Part shown: piece after piece, positions 45,001 through 52,387 of the stretch
How positions within the stretch are numbered: position 1 is the stretch's first letter
How the letters are laid out: each line of letters opens with the position of its first letter
Assembly: GCA_035379625.1 (NCBI GenBank)
Contig: DAOSVM010000007.1
Location: 25,476-89,475 of the forward strand
Reading direction: 5' to 3'
DNA length: 64,000 bases
Origin: DAOSCP01 sp035379625
GTDB taxonomy: Bacteria; Bacteroidota; Ignavibacteria; Ignavibacteriales; DAOSCP01
Made by a program: the position numbers and the translations under genes
Notes under the pieces: generated by a model
Database searches by the model: none
Told to the model about the DNA's origin: nothing
Seen by the model: the letters and a program-made list of their open reading frames with translations, nothing else

Positions 45001-45761
45001 ATTGCGAATACGACACTACAAAAGCTTTTATTGAAGCAGGGGCAATAGCTGAAACTTTTGTATTCAAAAATCTGACGACATCAGATATAAGAGAATCTAT
45101 AGAAGAAATGGCTAAAATTATATATAACTCGCAAATAATAGCTATTCCTGGAGGATTTAGTGCTGGGGATGAGCCTGAAGGTTCAGGTAAATTTATTGCT
45201 ACAATTTTTAGGAATCCACTTTTGGTAGATGCTGTGATGGATTTATTAAAGAAACGAGACGGTTTAATGTTAGGTATTTGCAATGGTTTCCAAGCATTAA
45301 TTAAATTAGGGCTAGTACCAGATGGAGAAATAAGAGAGTTAAATGAAGAATCACCAACTTTAACATATAATAATATAGGAAGGCATATTTCCAAAATTGT
45401 TCCTACGAAAGTTGTATCAAATTTATCACCTTGGTTAAGTTTAGCAAGATTTGATCAAATTTATAAGGTTCCAGTATCACATGGAGAAGGTAAGTTTTAT
45501 GGAAAGGATAAAGTTGTAAAAGAATTAATTAAAAATGGTCAAATTGCAACGCAATATGTTGATTTTAATGGAAATCCAACAATGGATGAAGAATTTAATC
45601 CAAATGGATCTGTTTATGCAGTTGAAGGAATTACTTCTCCAGATGGACGAGTATTTGGTAAAATGGGGCATACTGAAAGAGTTGGAAAAGGTTTATATAA
45701 AAACTTTACAACTATAAATGATATAAGAATATTTGAAGCAGGAGTAAAATATTTCTTATAA
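42030..45761 (+). CDS. purL: Phosphoribosylformylglycinamidine synthase, single-chain PurL
   Basis: This large enzyme converts FGAR to FGAM with ATP and glutamine in purine synthesis. At 1243 residues it is the single-chain form that joins the PurS/PurL/PurQ parts. Visible blocks are YWSDHCRHTTF, FKNETHNHPTEIEPFGGAATCLGGAIRDPLSGRSYVYQAMR, GGRTGRDGCGGATGSSKAHN, CNDFGAGGVSVAIGELA, AIGGKDSMSGTY, and the C-terminal glutaminase with PGTNCEYDTTKAF, PGGFSAGDEPEGSG and the catalytic Cys in GICNGFQALIKLG. The SGDPTQPFQRTLPGKL segment is typical of the Clostridia/Bacteroides single-chain type. It is the last gene before the tRNA-Ser gene. Confidence 0.97.
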   Translation: MGVKRIFVEKKDGFNNEALNLLNEFKTYLRIKNIKELKILHRYYVEGIDDNTFEQAAKIVFSEAPVDRYFIKDHPYNDWFEFAVEYHPGQYDQRADSAAQCIQILTQKEQPVVRYAKVYLMKGDLSKEDIDKIKKYTINETDSQEARKDIPETLEVRIEVPDEIEILDNFINLSEKELKEYLVKYELAMNYEDLLFCQEYFKYIEKRNPTITEIRILDTYWSDHCRHTTFLTEIVEVEFSIKDEVGKKIKDVFYEYLNLREKLGITKPICLMDIATIAAKGLKKAGKLKDLDESDEINACSIKIKVKTDQGEEDWLLMFKNETHNHPTEIEPFGGAATCLGGAIRDPLSGRSYVYQAMRVTGSGDPTQPFQRTLPGKLPQRKITIGAAHGYSSYGNQIGLATGLVKEIYHPGYIAKRMEIGAVIGAAPIENVRREKPVKGDVVILVGGRTGRDGCGGATGSSKAHNEKSIEKAGAEVQKGNPPIERKLQRLLRNPEATLLIKKCNDFGAGGVSVAIGELADGVDINLDAVPKKYEGLDGTELAISESQERMAVVVDKKDAQKFIDLAKMENLEATIVAEVTDLNRMRMFWKNSKIVDISRDFLNSNGAPRETKVKVLKQNIKLNKKYYISLKEELYKKLKDLNSCSQKGLVERFDSSIGQGTVLIPFGGKYQLTPSQVMVAKIPVLYKDTSTVSLMSYGFDPYLTEQSPFIGAIYSIIESVAKLVAAGCDYKKVYLSLQEYFERLGNDPAKWGKPFSALLGAFYVQMNLGIAAIGGKDSMSGTYNDLNVPPTLVSFAVSTNDLKNVISNELKEYDSKIVAIQIKFENNLPDFDNIKYVFDKINKFIKNKNIKSAYFVSQESIAEAISKMSFGNRIGIEIDKGLELDFLLNKNYNTFLCEVNSSFFDEEFIYIGKCIKDEEIRYRNEIIKINEAIDEWLKKLDDVFPIHSRNNEKYKNAKIEPILYKNTKKVKSNVKIAKPRVFIPVFPGTNCEYDTTKAFIEAGAIAETFVFKNLTTSDIRESIEEMAKIIYNSQIIAIPGGFSAGDEPEGSGKFIATIFRNPLLVDAVMDLLKKRDGLMLGICNGFQALIKLGLVPDGEIRELNEESPTLTYNNIGRHISKIVPTKVVSNLSPWLSLARFDQIYKVPVSHGEGKFYGKDKVVKELIKNGQIATQYVDFNGNPTMDEEFNPNGSVYAVEGITSPDGRVFGKMGHTERVGKGLYKNFTTINDIRIFEAGVKYFL

Positions 45762-45768
45762 AAGTATC

Positions 45769-45797
45769 TTGCTAAAAAATAAAAAAAATATTATATT
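45769..45797 (+). promoter_or_regulatory. Promoter of tRNA-Ser
   Basis: TTGCTA (45769-45774) and TATATT (45792-45797) are 17 bases apart, ending 19 bases before the tRNA. Confidence 0.55.
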
Positions 45798-45816
45798 TAA
45801 ACTCTTAAAAAAAAAC

Positions 45817-45906
45817 GGAAAGATGCCGGAGTGGTTGAACGGGCTCGCCTGGAGAGCGAGTGTACCTCCACAAGGGGTACCGAGAGTTCGAATCTCTCTC
45901 TTTCCG
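45817..45906 (+). tRNA. tRNA-Ser (anticodon GGA)
   Basis: The acceptor stem pairs GGAAAGA (45817-45823) with TCTTTCC (45899-45905), discriminator G at 45906. The anticodon loop CTGGAGA gives anticodon GGA, decoding UCC/UCU. The long variable arm (TGTACCTCCACAAGGGGTACC) and the T-loop GTTCGAATC are typical of class II tRNA-Ser. CCA is not encoded. Confidence 0.95.
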
Positions 45907-45924
45907 CTCAAATAATAAAAATAT

Positions 45925-45953
45925 TTGTATTTTATTATAATTTTTATTATATT
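45925..45953 (+). promoter_or_regulatory. Promoter of the rimP-nusA-infB operon
   Basis: TTGTAT (45925-45930) and TATATT (45948-45953) are 17 bases apart. Transcription would start near 45960, just before the hairpin at 45966, so the hairpin would be the first structure of the mRNA. Confidence 0.6.
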
Positions 45954-45965
45954 TGTATTCTAGTT

Positions 45966-45992
45966 TGCCCTCCTGAAAGGGCATTTTTTTTT
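45966..45992 (+). terminator. Hairpin and T-run in the rimP leader
   Basis: TGCCCT (45966-45971) pairs with AGGGCA (45978-45983), followed by a run of nine T. It ends 11 bases before the rimP start. It could terminate the tRNA transcript or, given the promoter just upstream, act as a leader attenuator for rimP. Confidence 0.7.
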
Positions 45993-46003
45993 ATAGAGGA
46001 GCT

Positions 46004-46462
46004 ATGGTAGATAAAAACTTAACTTTCCAAATTTCAAGCCTGATTAAAAATATTGTTGAGCAAAATAATTTATTGTTTATTGATTTGATAGTTCGAGGCA
46101 CAGACAAGCATCCTGTTATAGAAGTTTTTGTCGATCATAGAGATGGTGTTGATACTGAATTGTGCTCAAAAATATCACTTGAGATTAAAGAAAAATTGGA
46201 TCAAACGGTTGAAATTGATAATTATAGATTAGATGTTTCGTCACCTGGAGTTGATAGACCTTTGATTTATTTAGAACAATATTTTAAGCATATTGGTAGA
46301 AAATTTAGTTTGCAATATAAAGAAAATGATAACACTTATGAATTAAATAATGCTACTTTAGAAAGTATAAATAATGATGAGTTAACTTTCAAAACTAATA
46401 AATCCACTATTAAATTAAAATTTTCACAAATAATTAAAGCACAAACAATAATTACTTTTTGA
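46004..46462 (+). CDS. rimP: Ribosome maturation factor RimP
   Basis: RimP is required for 30S subunit maturation. The 152-residue product has the N-terminal alpha/beta domain with the family segment PVIEVFVDHRDGVDTELCSKISLEI, the block YRLDVSSPGVDRPLIYLEQY, which is the RimP hallmark, and a short C-terminal beta-barrel domain. GAGGAG lies at ribosome-binding distance from the ATG. It heads the conserved rimP-nusA-infB-rbfA operon. Confidence 0.93.
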   Translation: MVDKNLTFQISSLIKNIVEQNNLLFIDLIVRGTDKHPVIEVFVDHRDGVDTELCSKISLEIKEKLDQTVEIDNYRLDVSSPGVDRPLIYLEQYFKHIGRKFSLQYKENDNTYELNNATLESINNDELTFKTNKSTIKLKFSQIIKAQTIITF

Positions 46463-46473
46463 CGGAGGAATAG

Positions 46474-47724
46474 ATGAACAATGAAATTATGGAATACTTC
46501 ACACAGTTAGTGAAGGAAAAAGGAATTGATAAAGATTATCTAGAAGCTATTATAAAAGATATTTTTGAGACTTTGATTAAGAAAAAGTATGGTCCTAATG
46601 CAACAGCTGATATAATTGTGAATATGGATAAAGGAAATATCGAAATATATTATGAAAGAGAAATAGTTGAAGAAGTAACAGATCCATCTACACAAATTTC
46701 AATTAAAGAAGTGAATGAACTTGGTAATGAAGATGAATTAGAAGTAGGTGATACATATCTCCAAAAAATTGAGCCACCAGAATTTGGAAGGAAATTAATT
46801 AGTACTGCAAGACAGACCTTAAGTCAAAAAATAAGAGATATTGAAAAAGAAATAATATTAAAAGAATATAGTAATGTTATAGGGGATATTGTTGTAGGTG
46901 AAATTTTTCAAATTTCTAAATATGAAATTTTAGTGAACCATAATAGAACAGAGCTTGTATTACCAAAAGATGAACAAATTCCAAAAGAAGTATATAAAAA
47001 AGGCGATACAATTAGAGCTATTGTAAAAGAAGTAAGAAGGACTAATAGAGGTCCTAAGATTATTATTTCGCGTGCTGATAATATGTTTTTGAAAAAACTT
47101 TTTGAAATTGAAATACCAGAAATATATGATGGGCTTATAGAAATTAAAGGTATAGTAAGAGAGCCAGGAGAAAGAGCAAAAGTAGCAGTTTATTCTGATG
47201 ACAACAGAATAGATGCAGTTGGTGCTTGTATTGGTATGAAAGGTGTTAGAATTCATTCTATTGTAAAAGAATTGAACAATGAAAATATAGATGTTATCGC
47301 ATATTCTGATAATCCAGCTATTTATGTACAAAGAGCTTTGCAGCCAGGAAAGGTTAAAAAAGTTGAAGTTGATGAAAAGAATAAAAAATGTTATGTATAT
47401 GCAGATAATGAACAGATTTCATTAATAGTTGGGAAAAATGCTGTTAATATAAGATTGGCAATGAAATTGACTGGTTATGATATAGATATTATTAGAGAGG
47501 CAAGAGGCATCAATGAGTTTAGAAATGATGTTGAGCTTATAGATATTAAAGAACAATTAGGAGAAGAGATATTCGATTTATTAATTAATAATCGTTTTGA
47601 TACATGTTTGGATGTTTTGAAAGCGGGAAGAGTTGAATTGTTAGATATTTTGGATGAATATGGTGAAGAAAAAGTAGATGAAATAATTAGTTTAGTTAGA
47701 AAGAAATTAGAAGACGCTAACTAA
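46474..47724 (+). CDS. nusA: Transcription termination/antitermination factor NusA
   Basis: NusA modulates RNA polymerase pausing, termination and antitermination. The 416-residue protein has the N-terminal polymerase-binding domain (residues about 1-130), an S1 domain with GEIFQISKYEILV, and two KH domains with ACIGMKGVRIHSIVKELNNENIDVI and LIVGKNAVNIRLAMKLTGYDIDI. A further C-terminal helical part (IFDLLINNRFDTCLDVLKAGRVELL) looks like a single degenerate NusA acidic repeat. The 11-base gap from rimP contains GGAGGAATAG upstream of the ATG. Confidence 0.95.
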   Translation: MNNEIMEYFTQLVKEKGIDKDYLEAIIKDIFETLIKKKYGPNATADIIVNMDKGNIEIYYEREIVEEVTDPSTQISIKEVNELGNEDELEVGDTYLQKIEPPEFGRKLISTARQTLSQKIRDIEKEIILKEYSNVIGDIVVGEIFQISKYEILVNHNRTELVLPKDEQIPKEVYKKGDTIRAIVKEVRRTNRGPKIIISRADNMFLKKLFEIEIPEIYDGLIEIKGIVREPGERAKVAVYSDDNRIDAVGACIGMKGVRIHSIVKELNNENIDVIAYSDNPAIYVQRALQPGKVKKVEVDEKNKKCYVYADNEQISLIVGKNAVNIRLAMKLTGYDIDIIREARGINEFRNDVELIDIKEQLGEEIFDLLINNRFDTCLDVLKAGRVELLDILDEYGEEKVDEIISLVRKKLEDAN

Positions 47725-47755
47725 ATTTTATATTAACAAAAAATAGTGAAAAAAT

Positions 47756-50698
47756 ATGGCACAAGAAACCAAATTAAGAATAGTAAAATTTGCTAGTGAA
47801 TATGATATTCCAACATCAAATATAGTAGAATTTTTAAAAGGGAAGGGCTATGAGATTAAAGGTCCAAATAGTATAATTTCCCCAGAAATGTTGAATGATT
47901 TAAAGATTCATTTTAAGAAAGATATTGAAAAAGCTGAAGCAAAAATAAAAAAAGTTAGTGAATTTAAAGGTAGTGAACAACAGCCTAAAGAAGAAAAAGC
48001 TCCAGTTCAAGAAAAAGTTGAAGAAACCAAACCTATTGAAAAAGTTTCAAAGGAGCAACAATTAGTTGAGCAAAAAGAAGAAAAACTTGAAGAAAAGCTA
48101 TCTGAAGAACCAAAAGTAAAAATAAAGGCCGAAGAGCCAGAAAAAGTTCAAGCTGAACAAGTAGTTCAAGAAGATAAAAAAGCTAAAATTGAAGAAGAAA
48201 ATAAAAAAGAAGTTGTGCAGCACGCAACTCAAGAAGCAAAGAAAGAGGAAGTTATAAATGCTGATCAAGGATTAGTTTCTACTTCATATAAGTTAACAGA
48301 AGATGGCGTTAAAATAACAGAAAATGAAAGTGGTGTTAATATTGACCATTCAGTTACTCAAAAATATATTACAGATACTGAAAAAGAACTTCAGGGCAGA
48401 CAAGGATTGAGAGTTGTAGGAAAAGTCGATCTAGATAAAGGAAATAGACATTATAAAGATAAAAATAAGAGATTCGAAGATAAGAATAAGCAAGGCAAGG
48501 AAAATTTTGCTCAAAAAGGTCCTAAGGAAAGACACGATAACACTACTTCTGACTTTAAAAAAGGTTCATTCCAAAACAAATCTCATAAAGATGATTTGAT
48601 ATCAAAACCAAATGAAAAAATTAATGTTGCATATACTCCAACATTTGGCGCAGATATAACTTCATCAGATGAAAGCAAACGTGAAGGAAAAGCTGGTAAA
48701 AAAGCTGGCAAAGATAAAAAAGGGAAGAAAACTCGTACTAGTATTGATGATGAAATATTAGATAAAAAGAAAAAAGCAAAGAAGAAACCAAAAGTTGATG
48801 AAAAAGAAGTAGAAAAAGCAATTTTAGAAACGTTGGCAGAAATGGATGATAATGTAATTTCTGAAAGAGCAGCGTTCAAACGTAAGAAAAAGAAAGAAAA
48901 ACAATTGCAGGAAATTCAAAAAGAAGAACAGAGAAGGCAAGAAGAATTTATTCTCAAAGTTACTGAATATATGACTGTTAGTGAACTGGCTGAAAGAATG
49001 AATGTAAGTGTAGGTGAAGTAATCCAAAAAGCAATGGAACTTGGAACAATGGTTTCCATTAATCAGCGTTTGGAATTAGAAATGATTACTTTGCTTGCTG
49101 ATGAATTTGGATATAAAGTTGAGGAGGAAGCAGAATATACTGTAGATGATTTGGTAGAAGAAGAAGACAAAGAAGAAGATTTACAACCAAGGCCACCTAT
49201 CGTAACCGTGATGGGTCATGTTGATCACGGAAAAACAACATTGTTGGATTTTATAAGAAATACAAATGTTGTAGCTGGTGAGACAGGTGGTATTACTCAG
49301 CATATTGGTGCTTACAAAGTTGAATTACCAAATGGAAAATCTATAACATTTTTGGATACTCCAGGTCACGAAGCATTTACTGCTATGAGAGCAAGAGGTG
49401 CAAAATTAACAGATATTGTTATTTTGGTTGTTGCGGCTGATGACTCTGTTATGCCACAAACAATTGAAGCTATCAATCATGCTCAGGCTGCAGGTGTACC
49501 AATAATTGTTGCAATAAATAAAGTTGATAAACCTGGTGTAGATATCGAAAAAATTAAAAGACAATTAGCAGAGCATAATGTTCTTGTTGAAGATTGGGGT
49601 GGTAAATATCAATGCGTTGAAATTTCTGCTAAAAAAGGTATGAATATAGATGTACTCTTAGAAAAAGTATTATTAGAAGCCGAATTGTTAGATTTAAAAG
49701 CTAATCCTTACTGTAAAGCGAGAGGTGCTGTAGTTGAAGCTGAATTAGATAAAGGACGAGGTGTTGTATCAACAATATTGGTTCAAAAAGGAACATTGAG
49801 AGTTGGTGATCCATTTGTTGTTGGTATACAATATGGTCGTGTAAGAGCAATGTTCGATGAAAGGGGTAATAAATTAGAAGAAGCTGGTCCATCTACACCT
49901 GTTCAAGTTTTAGGTTTTGAAGGAATGCCACAAGCAGGTGATAATTTTGTGGTAGTTGATTCTGAAAAAACAGCTAGAAATGTTGCTTTGAAAAGACAGC
50001 AAGTTAAACGTCAGCTTGATATGAAGAAAGTACAGAAGTTTACTCTGGACGAATTTTCAAAACAAATACAATCAGGACAAATTAAAAATCTCCCAATTAT
50101 TGTTAAAGGTGACGTTGATGGTTCAATTGAAGCGCTTGCTGATTCATTTATGAAATTATCAAATGACCAAGTAAGAGTTGATGTAATTCATAAAGCTGTA
50201 GGTGGAATTACTGAAAGTGATGTTCTCTTAGCTACTGCTTCGAAAGCTATCATAATTGGTTTTCACGTAAGACCTAATTTAGCAGCAAGAAAATTAGCAG
50301 AAACTGAAAATATTGAAATCAGGTTATATAATGTTATCTACGATGCAATAAATGATATCAAGGCGGCGTTAGAAGGGTTGTTAGCCCCTGTATTATCTGA
50401 AGAAGTCACTGGTACAGTTGAGGTTAGAGAAGTATTTAAGGTTCCAAAAGTTGGAACAGTTGCTGGATGTTATGTACTCGATGGTAAAATAAAACGTAGT
50501 AGTAAAGTTACCGTTATTAGAGAAGGTATAGAAGTATTTAGAGGCGAAATTTCAACTCTCAAGCGTTTCAAGGATGATGTACGTGAAGTTGATGCAGGTT
50601 ATGAATGTGGTTTAACAATCAATAATTTTAACGATATTAAAGTTGGCGATATTATTGAAGTTTATCAAGTTATTGAAACAAAACAAGTTTTAGAATAA
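47756..50698 (+). CDS. infB: Translation initiation factor IF-2
   Basis: IF-2 is the GTPase that places initiator fMet-tRNA on the 30S subunit. The 980-residue protein has an N-terminal helical domain, a long Lys/Glu-rich low-complexity linker (about residues 60-400) and a second N-terminal domain near 415-445. The G domain starts at about residue 485: GHVDHGKTTLLD, DTPGHEAFTAMRARGA and NKVDKPG are all present. C-terminal domains II to IV follow (GRGVVSTILVQKGTLRVGD, VRLYNVIYDAINDIKAALEGLL-like segment). It sits between nusA and rbfA as in most bacteria. Confidence 0.97.
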   Translation: MAQETKLRIVKFASEYDIPTSNIVEFLKGKGYEIKGPNSIISPEMLNDLKIHFKKDIEKAEAKIKKVSEFKGSEQQPKEEKAPVQEKVEETKPIEKVSKEQQLVEQKEEKLEEKLSEEPKVKIKAEEPEKVQAEQVVQEDKKAKIEEENKKEVVQHATQEAKKEEVINADQGLVSTSYKLTEDGVKITENESGVNIDHSVTQKYITDTEKELQGRQGLRVVGKVDLDKGNRHYKDKNKRFEDKNKQGKENFAQKGPKERHDNTTSDFKKGSFQNKSHKDDLISKPNEKINVAYTPTFGADITSSDESKREGKAGKKAGKDKKGKKTRTSIDDEILDKKKKAKKKPKVDEKEVEKAILETLAEMDDNVISERAAFKRKKKKEKQLQEIQKEEQRRQEEFILKVTEYMTVSELAERMNVSVGEVIQKAMELGTMVSINQRLELEMITLLADEFGYKVEEEAEYTVDDLVEEEDKEEDLQPRPPIVTVMGHVDHGKTTLLDFIRNTNVVAGETGGITQHIGAYKVELPNGKSITFLDTPGHEAFTAMRARGAKLTDIVILVVAADDSVMPQTIEAINHAQAAGVPIIVAINKVDKPGVDIEKIKRQLAEHNVLVEDWGGKYQCVEISAKKGMNIDVLLEKVLLEAELLDLKANPYCKARGAVVEAELDKGRGVVSTILVQKGTLRVGDPFVVGIQYGRVRAMFDERGNKLEEAGPSTPVQVLGFEGMPQAGDNFVVVDSEKTARNVALKRQQVKRQLDMKKVQKFTLDEFSKQIQSGQIKNLPIIVKGDVDGSIEALADSFMKLSNDQVRVDVIHKAVGGITESDVLLATASKAIIIGFHVRPNLAARKLAETENIEIRLYNVIYDAINDIKAALEGLLAPVLSEEVTGTVEVREVFKVPKVGTVAGCYVLDGKIKRSSKVTVIREGIEVFRGEISTLKRFKDDVREVDAGYECGLTINNFNDIKVGDIIEVYQVIETKQVLE

Positions 50699-50702
50699 TT
50701 CT

Positions 50703-51077
50703 ATGAAATATAAAAAAGAAAAATTAGAAAGTTTAATCAAAAAAAATCTTAGTGAAGTCTTTTTCTTCGATATTGAAGAAGAAGACTTCAAATCTGTTAC
50801 AATTAGTAATTTAATGCTTTCACCTGACTTAAAAATTGCTAAAGTTTATGTCTCAATTTTTGATAAAGAAAATAGAGAAGAAATATTCAAAAAAATACTT
50901 GAGAGCAATAAGTCAATAAGATTTAAATTGGCTCAAAGAATTAACTATGTTAAATATATACCTGAATTGCATTTTTATTTAGATTTAAGTGCAGATCATG
51001 TTGAAAAAATAAATGAAATATTAAAAAATATTACTTATTCAACAAGTGAAGATTCTGAGAATGAATTATTACAATGA
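50703..51077 (+). CDS. rbfA: Ribosome-binding factor A
   Basis: RbfA is a 30S maturation factor that binds near the 5' helix of 16S rRNA. The 124-residue protein has the KH-like fold with the family pattern MLSPDLKIAKVYVSIF, FKLAQRINYVKYIPELHFYLDLSADHVEKINEIL. It starts 4 bases after infB and its end overlaps ribF by 17 bases. Length and context fit. Confidence 0.92.
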   Translation: MKYKKEKLESLIKKNLSEVFFFDIEEEDFKSVTISNLMLSPDLKIAKVYVSIFDKENREEIFKKILESNKSIRFKLAQRINYVKYIPELHFYLDLSADHVEKINEILKNITYSTSEDSENELLQ

Positions 51078-52011
51078 TATAGAAGCTGTACCGTTTGATA
51101 AAAATACAATTATTACTATTGGAACTTTTGATGGTATTCATTTAGGGCATCAAAAGATTATTGATAGGTTAACAACTCTTGCAAATAATGAAAATTTAAG
51201 AAGTTTTGTTATAACATTTTATCCACATCCAAGAAAAGTTTTAAATTTAGATTATGATTTAAAATTGTTGACAGATCAGACAGAAAAATATGATATATTA
51301 AAAGTTTTTGGTGTTAAAAATTTACTTAGTATAGTTTTTACTAAGGAATTTTCTGAACTTAGTTATGAAGAATTTATAAAAAACTATTTAATAGATAAAA
51401 TTGGTCTGAAAAAATTAGTAGTAGGTTACGATCATAGACTTGGTAAAAATGCATCTGGGAATATTGAGAATATACAACAGTTAGCAAAAATATATCAATT
51501 TGAAGTTGAATTAGTTCCGGCTTTAATTGTTGATAATGAGATTATAAGTAGTACAAAAATTAGAAGACATCTGCTCAATGCCGAATTAGATATTGCTAAT
51601 AAATCTTTAGGCAGATATTATTCCATAAGGGGTAGAGTTGTCCATGGTTTACAGCGTGGACGTCAAATCGGTTTTCCCACTGCAAATGTTGTTCCAATTG
51701 ATGAAAATAAACTTATACCAGCAAGAGGAGTTTATTTTGTCCAAATTGATATAGAAGAAATTCCTTATTGGGGAATAATGAATATAGGTTTAAGGCCAAC
51801 ATTCAAAGATCTTGAGGAACCATTAATGGAAGTACATATTTTTGATTTTAATGAAGATATATACGAAAAAGATGTTAATATACGATTGATTAAAAGAGTA
51901 AGAGATGAAAAGAAATTTGCAAATATTGATGAATTAAAAAATCAAATAAAAAATGATATTAATTTTTGCAAAGAATATAAAAAATCTTTAAATTTAAATT
52001 TTGTTTTATAA
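51061..52011 (+). CDS. ribF: Bifunctional riboflavin kinase / FAD synthetase RibF
   Basis: RibF converts riboflavin to FMN and FAD. The 316-residue protein has an N-terminal nucleotidyltransferase domain (ITIGTFDGIHLGHQKII, FYPHPRKVL, YDHRLGKN, SSTKIRRHLLNAELDIANKSLGRYY) and a C-terminal kinase domain (VHGLQRGRQIGFPTANV, GVYFVQIDIEEIPYWGIMNIGLRPTF, EVHIFDFNEDIYEK). I use the ATG at 51061; an in-frame GTG at 51046 inside rbfA is possible. The gene overlaps the end of rbfA. It supplies the flavin cofactors whose precursor is made by ribD/ribE at the left of the window. Confidence 0.93.
   Translation: MNYYNDIEAVPFDKNTIITIGTFDGIHLGHQKIIDRLTTLANNENLRSFVITFYPHPRKVLNLDYDLKLLTDQTEKYDILKVFGVKNLLSIVFTKEFSELSYEEFIKNYLIDKIGLKKLVVGYDHRLGKNASGNIENIQQLAKIYQFEVELVPALIVDNEIISSTKIRRHLLNAELDIANKSLGRYYSIRGRVVHGLQRGRQIGFPTANVVPIDENKLIPARGVYFVQIDIEEIPYWGIMNIGLRPTFKDLEEPLMEVHIFDFNEDIYEKDVNIRLIKRVRDEKKFANIDELKNQIKNDINFCKEYKKSLNLNFVL
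51966..51994 (+). promoter_or_regulatory. Possible rpsO promoter inside the end of ribF
   Basis: TTGCAA (51966-51971) and TAAATT (51989-51994) are 17 bases apart within the last codons of ribF, about 75 bases before rpsO. AT-richness makes chance matches easy. Confidence 0.35.
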
Positions 52012-52016
52012 ATTAA

Positions 52017-52041
52017 TTAATCCTGGGCTTTCTGGGATTAA
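52017..52041 (+). promoter_or_regulatory. Hairpin in the rpsO leader
   Basis: TTAATCC (52017-52023) and GGATTAA (52035-52041) form a perfect 7-bp stem around an 11-base loop, without a T-run. It lies 27 bases before rpsO. S15 represses its own translation through leader structure in several bacteria; this hairpin is a candidate only. Confidence 0.3.
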
Positions 52042-52068
52042 ATTGTATAACTAAAAACAGGAGTTACA

Positions 52069-52335
52069 ATGATAACCAATGAAGAAAAAAAAGAGTTGGT
52101 AAAAAAATATGGCACAAATGAAAATGATACAGGAAGAACAGAAGTTCAAATTGCCATATTAACAGCAAGAATCAACAATTTAACTGAGCATTTGGTTAAA
52201 TTCAAGAAAGACCACGCATCACGTAGAGGATTGATGTTAATGGTTGGAAAAAGAAGAAGATTATTAAATTATCTTCAAAAAGTTGATATCGAAAGATATA
52301 GAAAACTAATTCAAGAATTAGGTATCAGAAAATAA
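52069..52335 (+). CDS. rpsO: 30S ribosomal protein S15
   Basis: The 88-residue protein matches S15 from end to end (EKKELVKKYGTNENDTGRTEVQIAILTARINNLTEHL, KDHASRRGLMLMVGKRRRLLNYLQK, YRKLIQELGIRK). It binds the central domain of 16S rRNA early in assembly. An AGGAG precedes the ATG. The rpsO-pnp order is widely conserved and is seen here with a terminator hairpin between them. Confidence 0.97.
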   Translation: MITNEEKKELVKKYGTNENDTGRTEVQIAILTARINNLTEHLVKFKKDHASRRGLMLMVGKRRRLLNYLQKVDIERYRKLIQELGIRK

Positions 52336-52340
52336 ATAAT

Positions 52341-52364
52341 AACCCCTCTTTCAAGAGGGGTTTT
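52341..52364 (+). terminator. Terminator between rpsO and pnp
   Basis: AACCCCTCTT and AAGAGGGGTT form a perfect 10-bp stem with a TC loop, ending in TTTT. Only 23 bases follow before pnp, so pnp is either read through it or started by a promoter further upstream. Confidence 0.8.
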
Positions 52365-52387
52365 AACAATAAAATAATGAGGTAAAA

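Noticed and set aside
44870..45394. A 174-codon open frame on the minus strand inside purL, and similar long antisense frames in ribD, fbp and dnaJ.
   Set aside because: They mirror conserved genes on the opposite strand, have no ribosome-binding sites, and their translations are low-complexity; they are shadows of the real genes.
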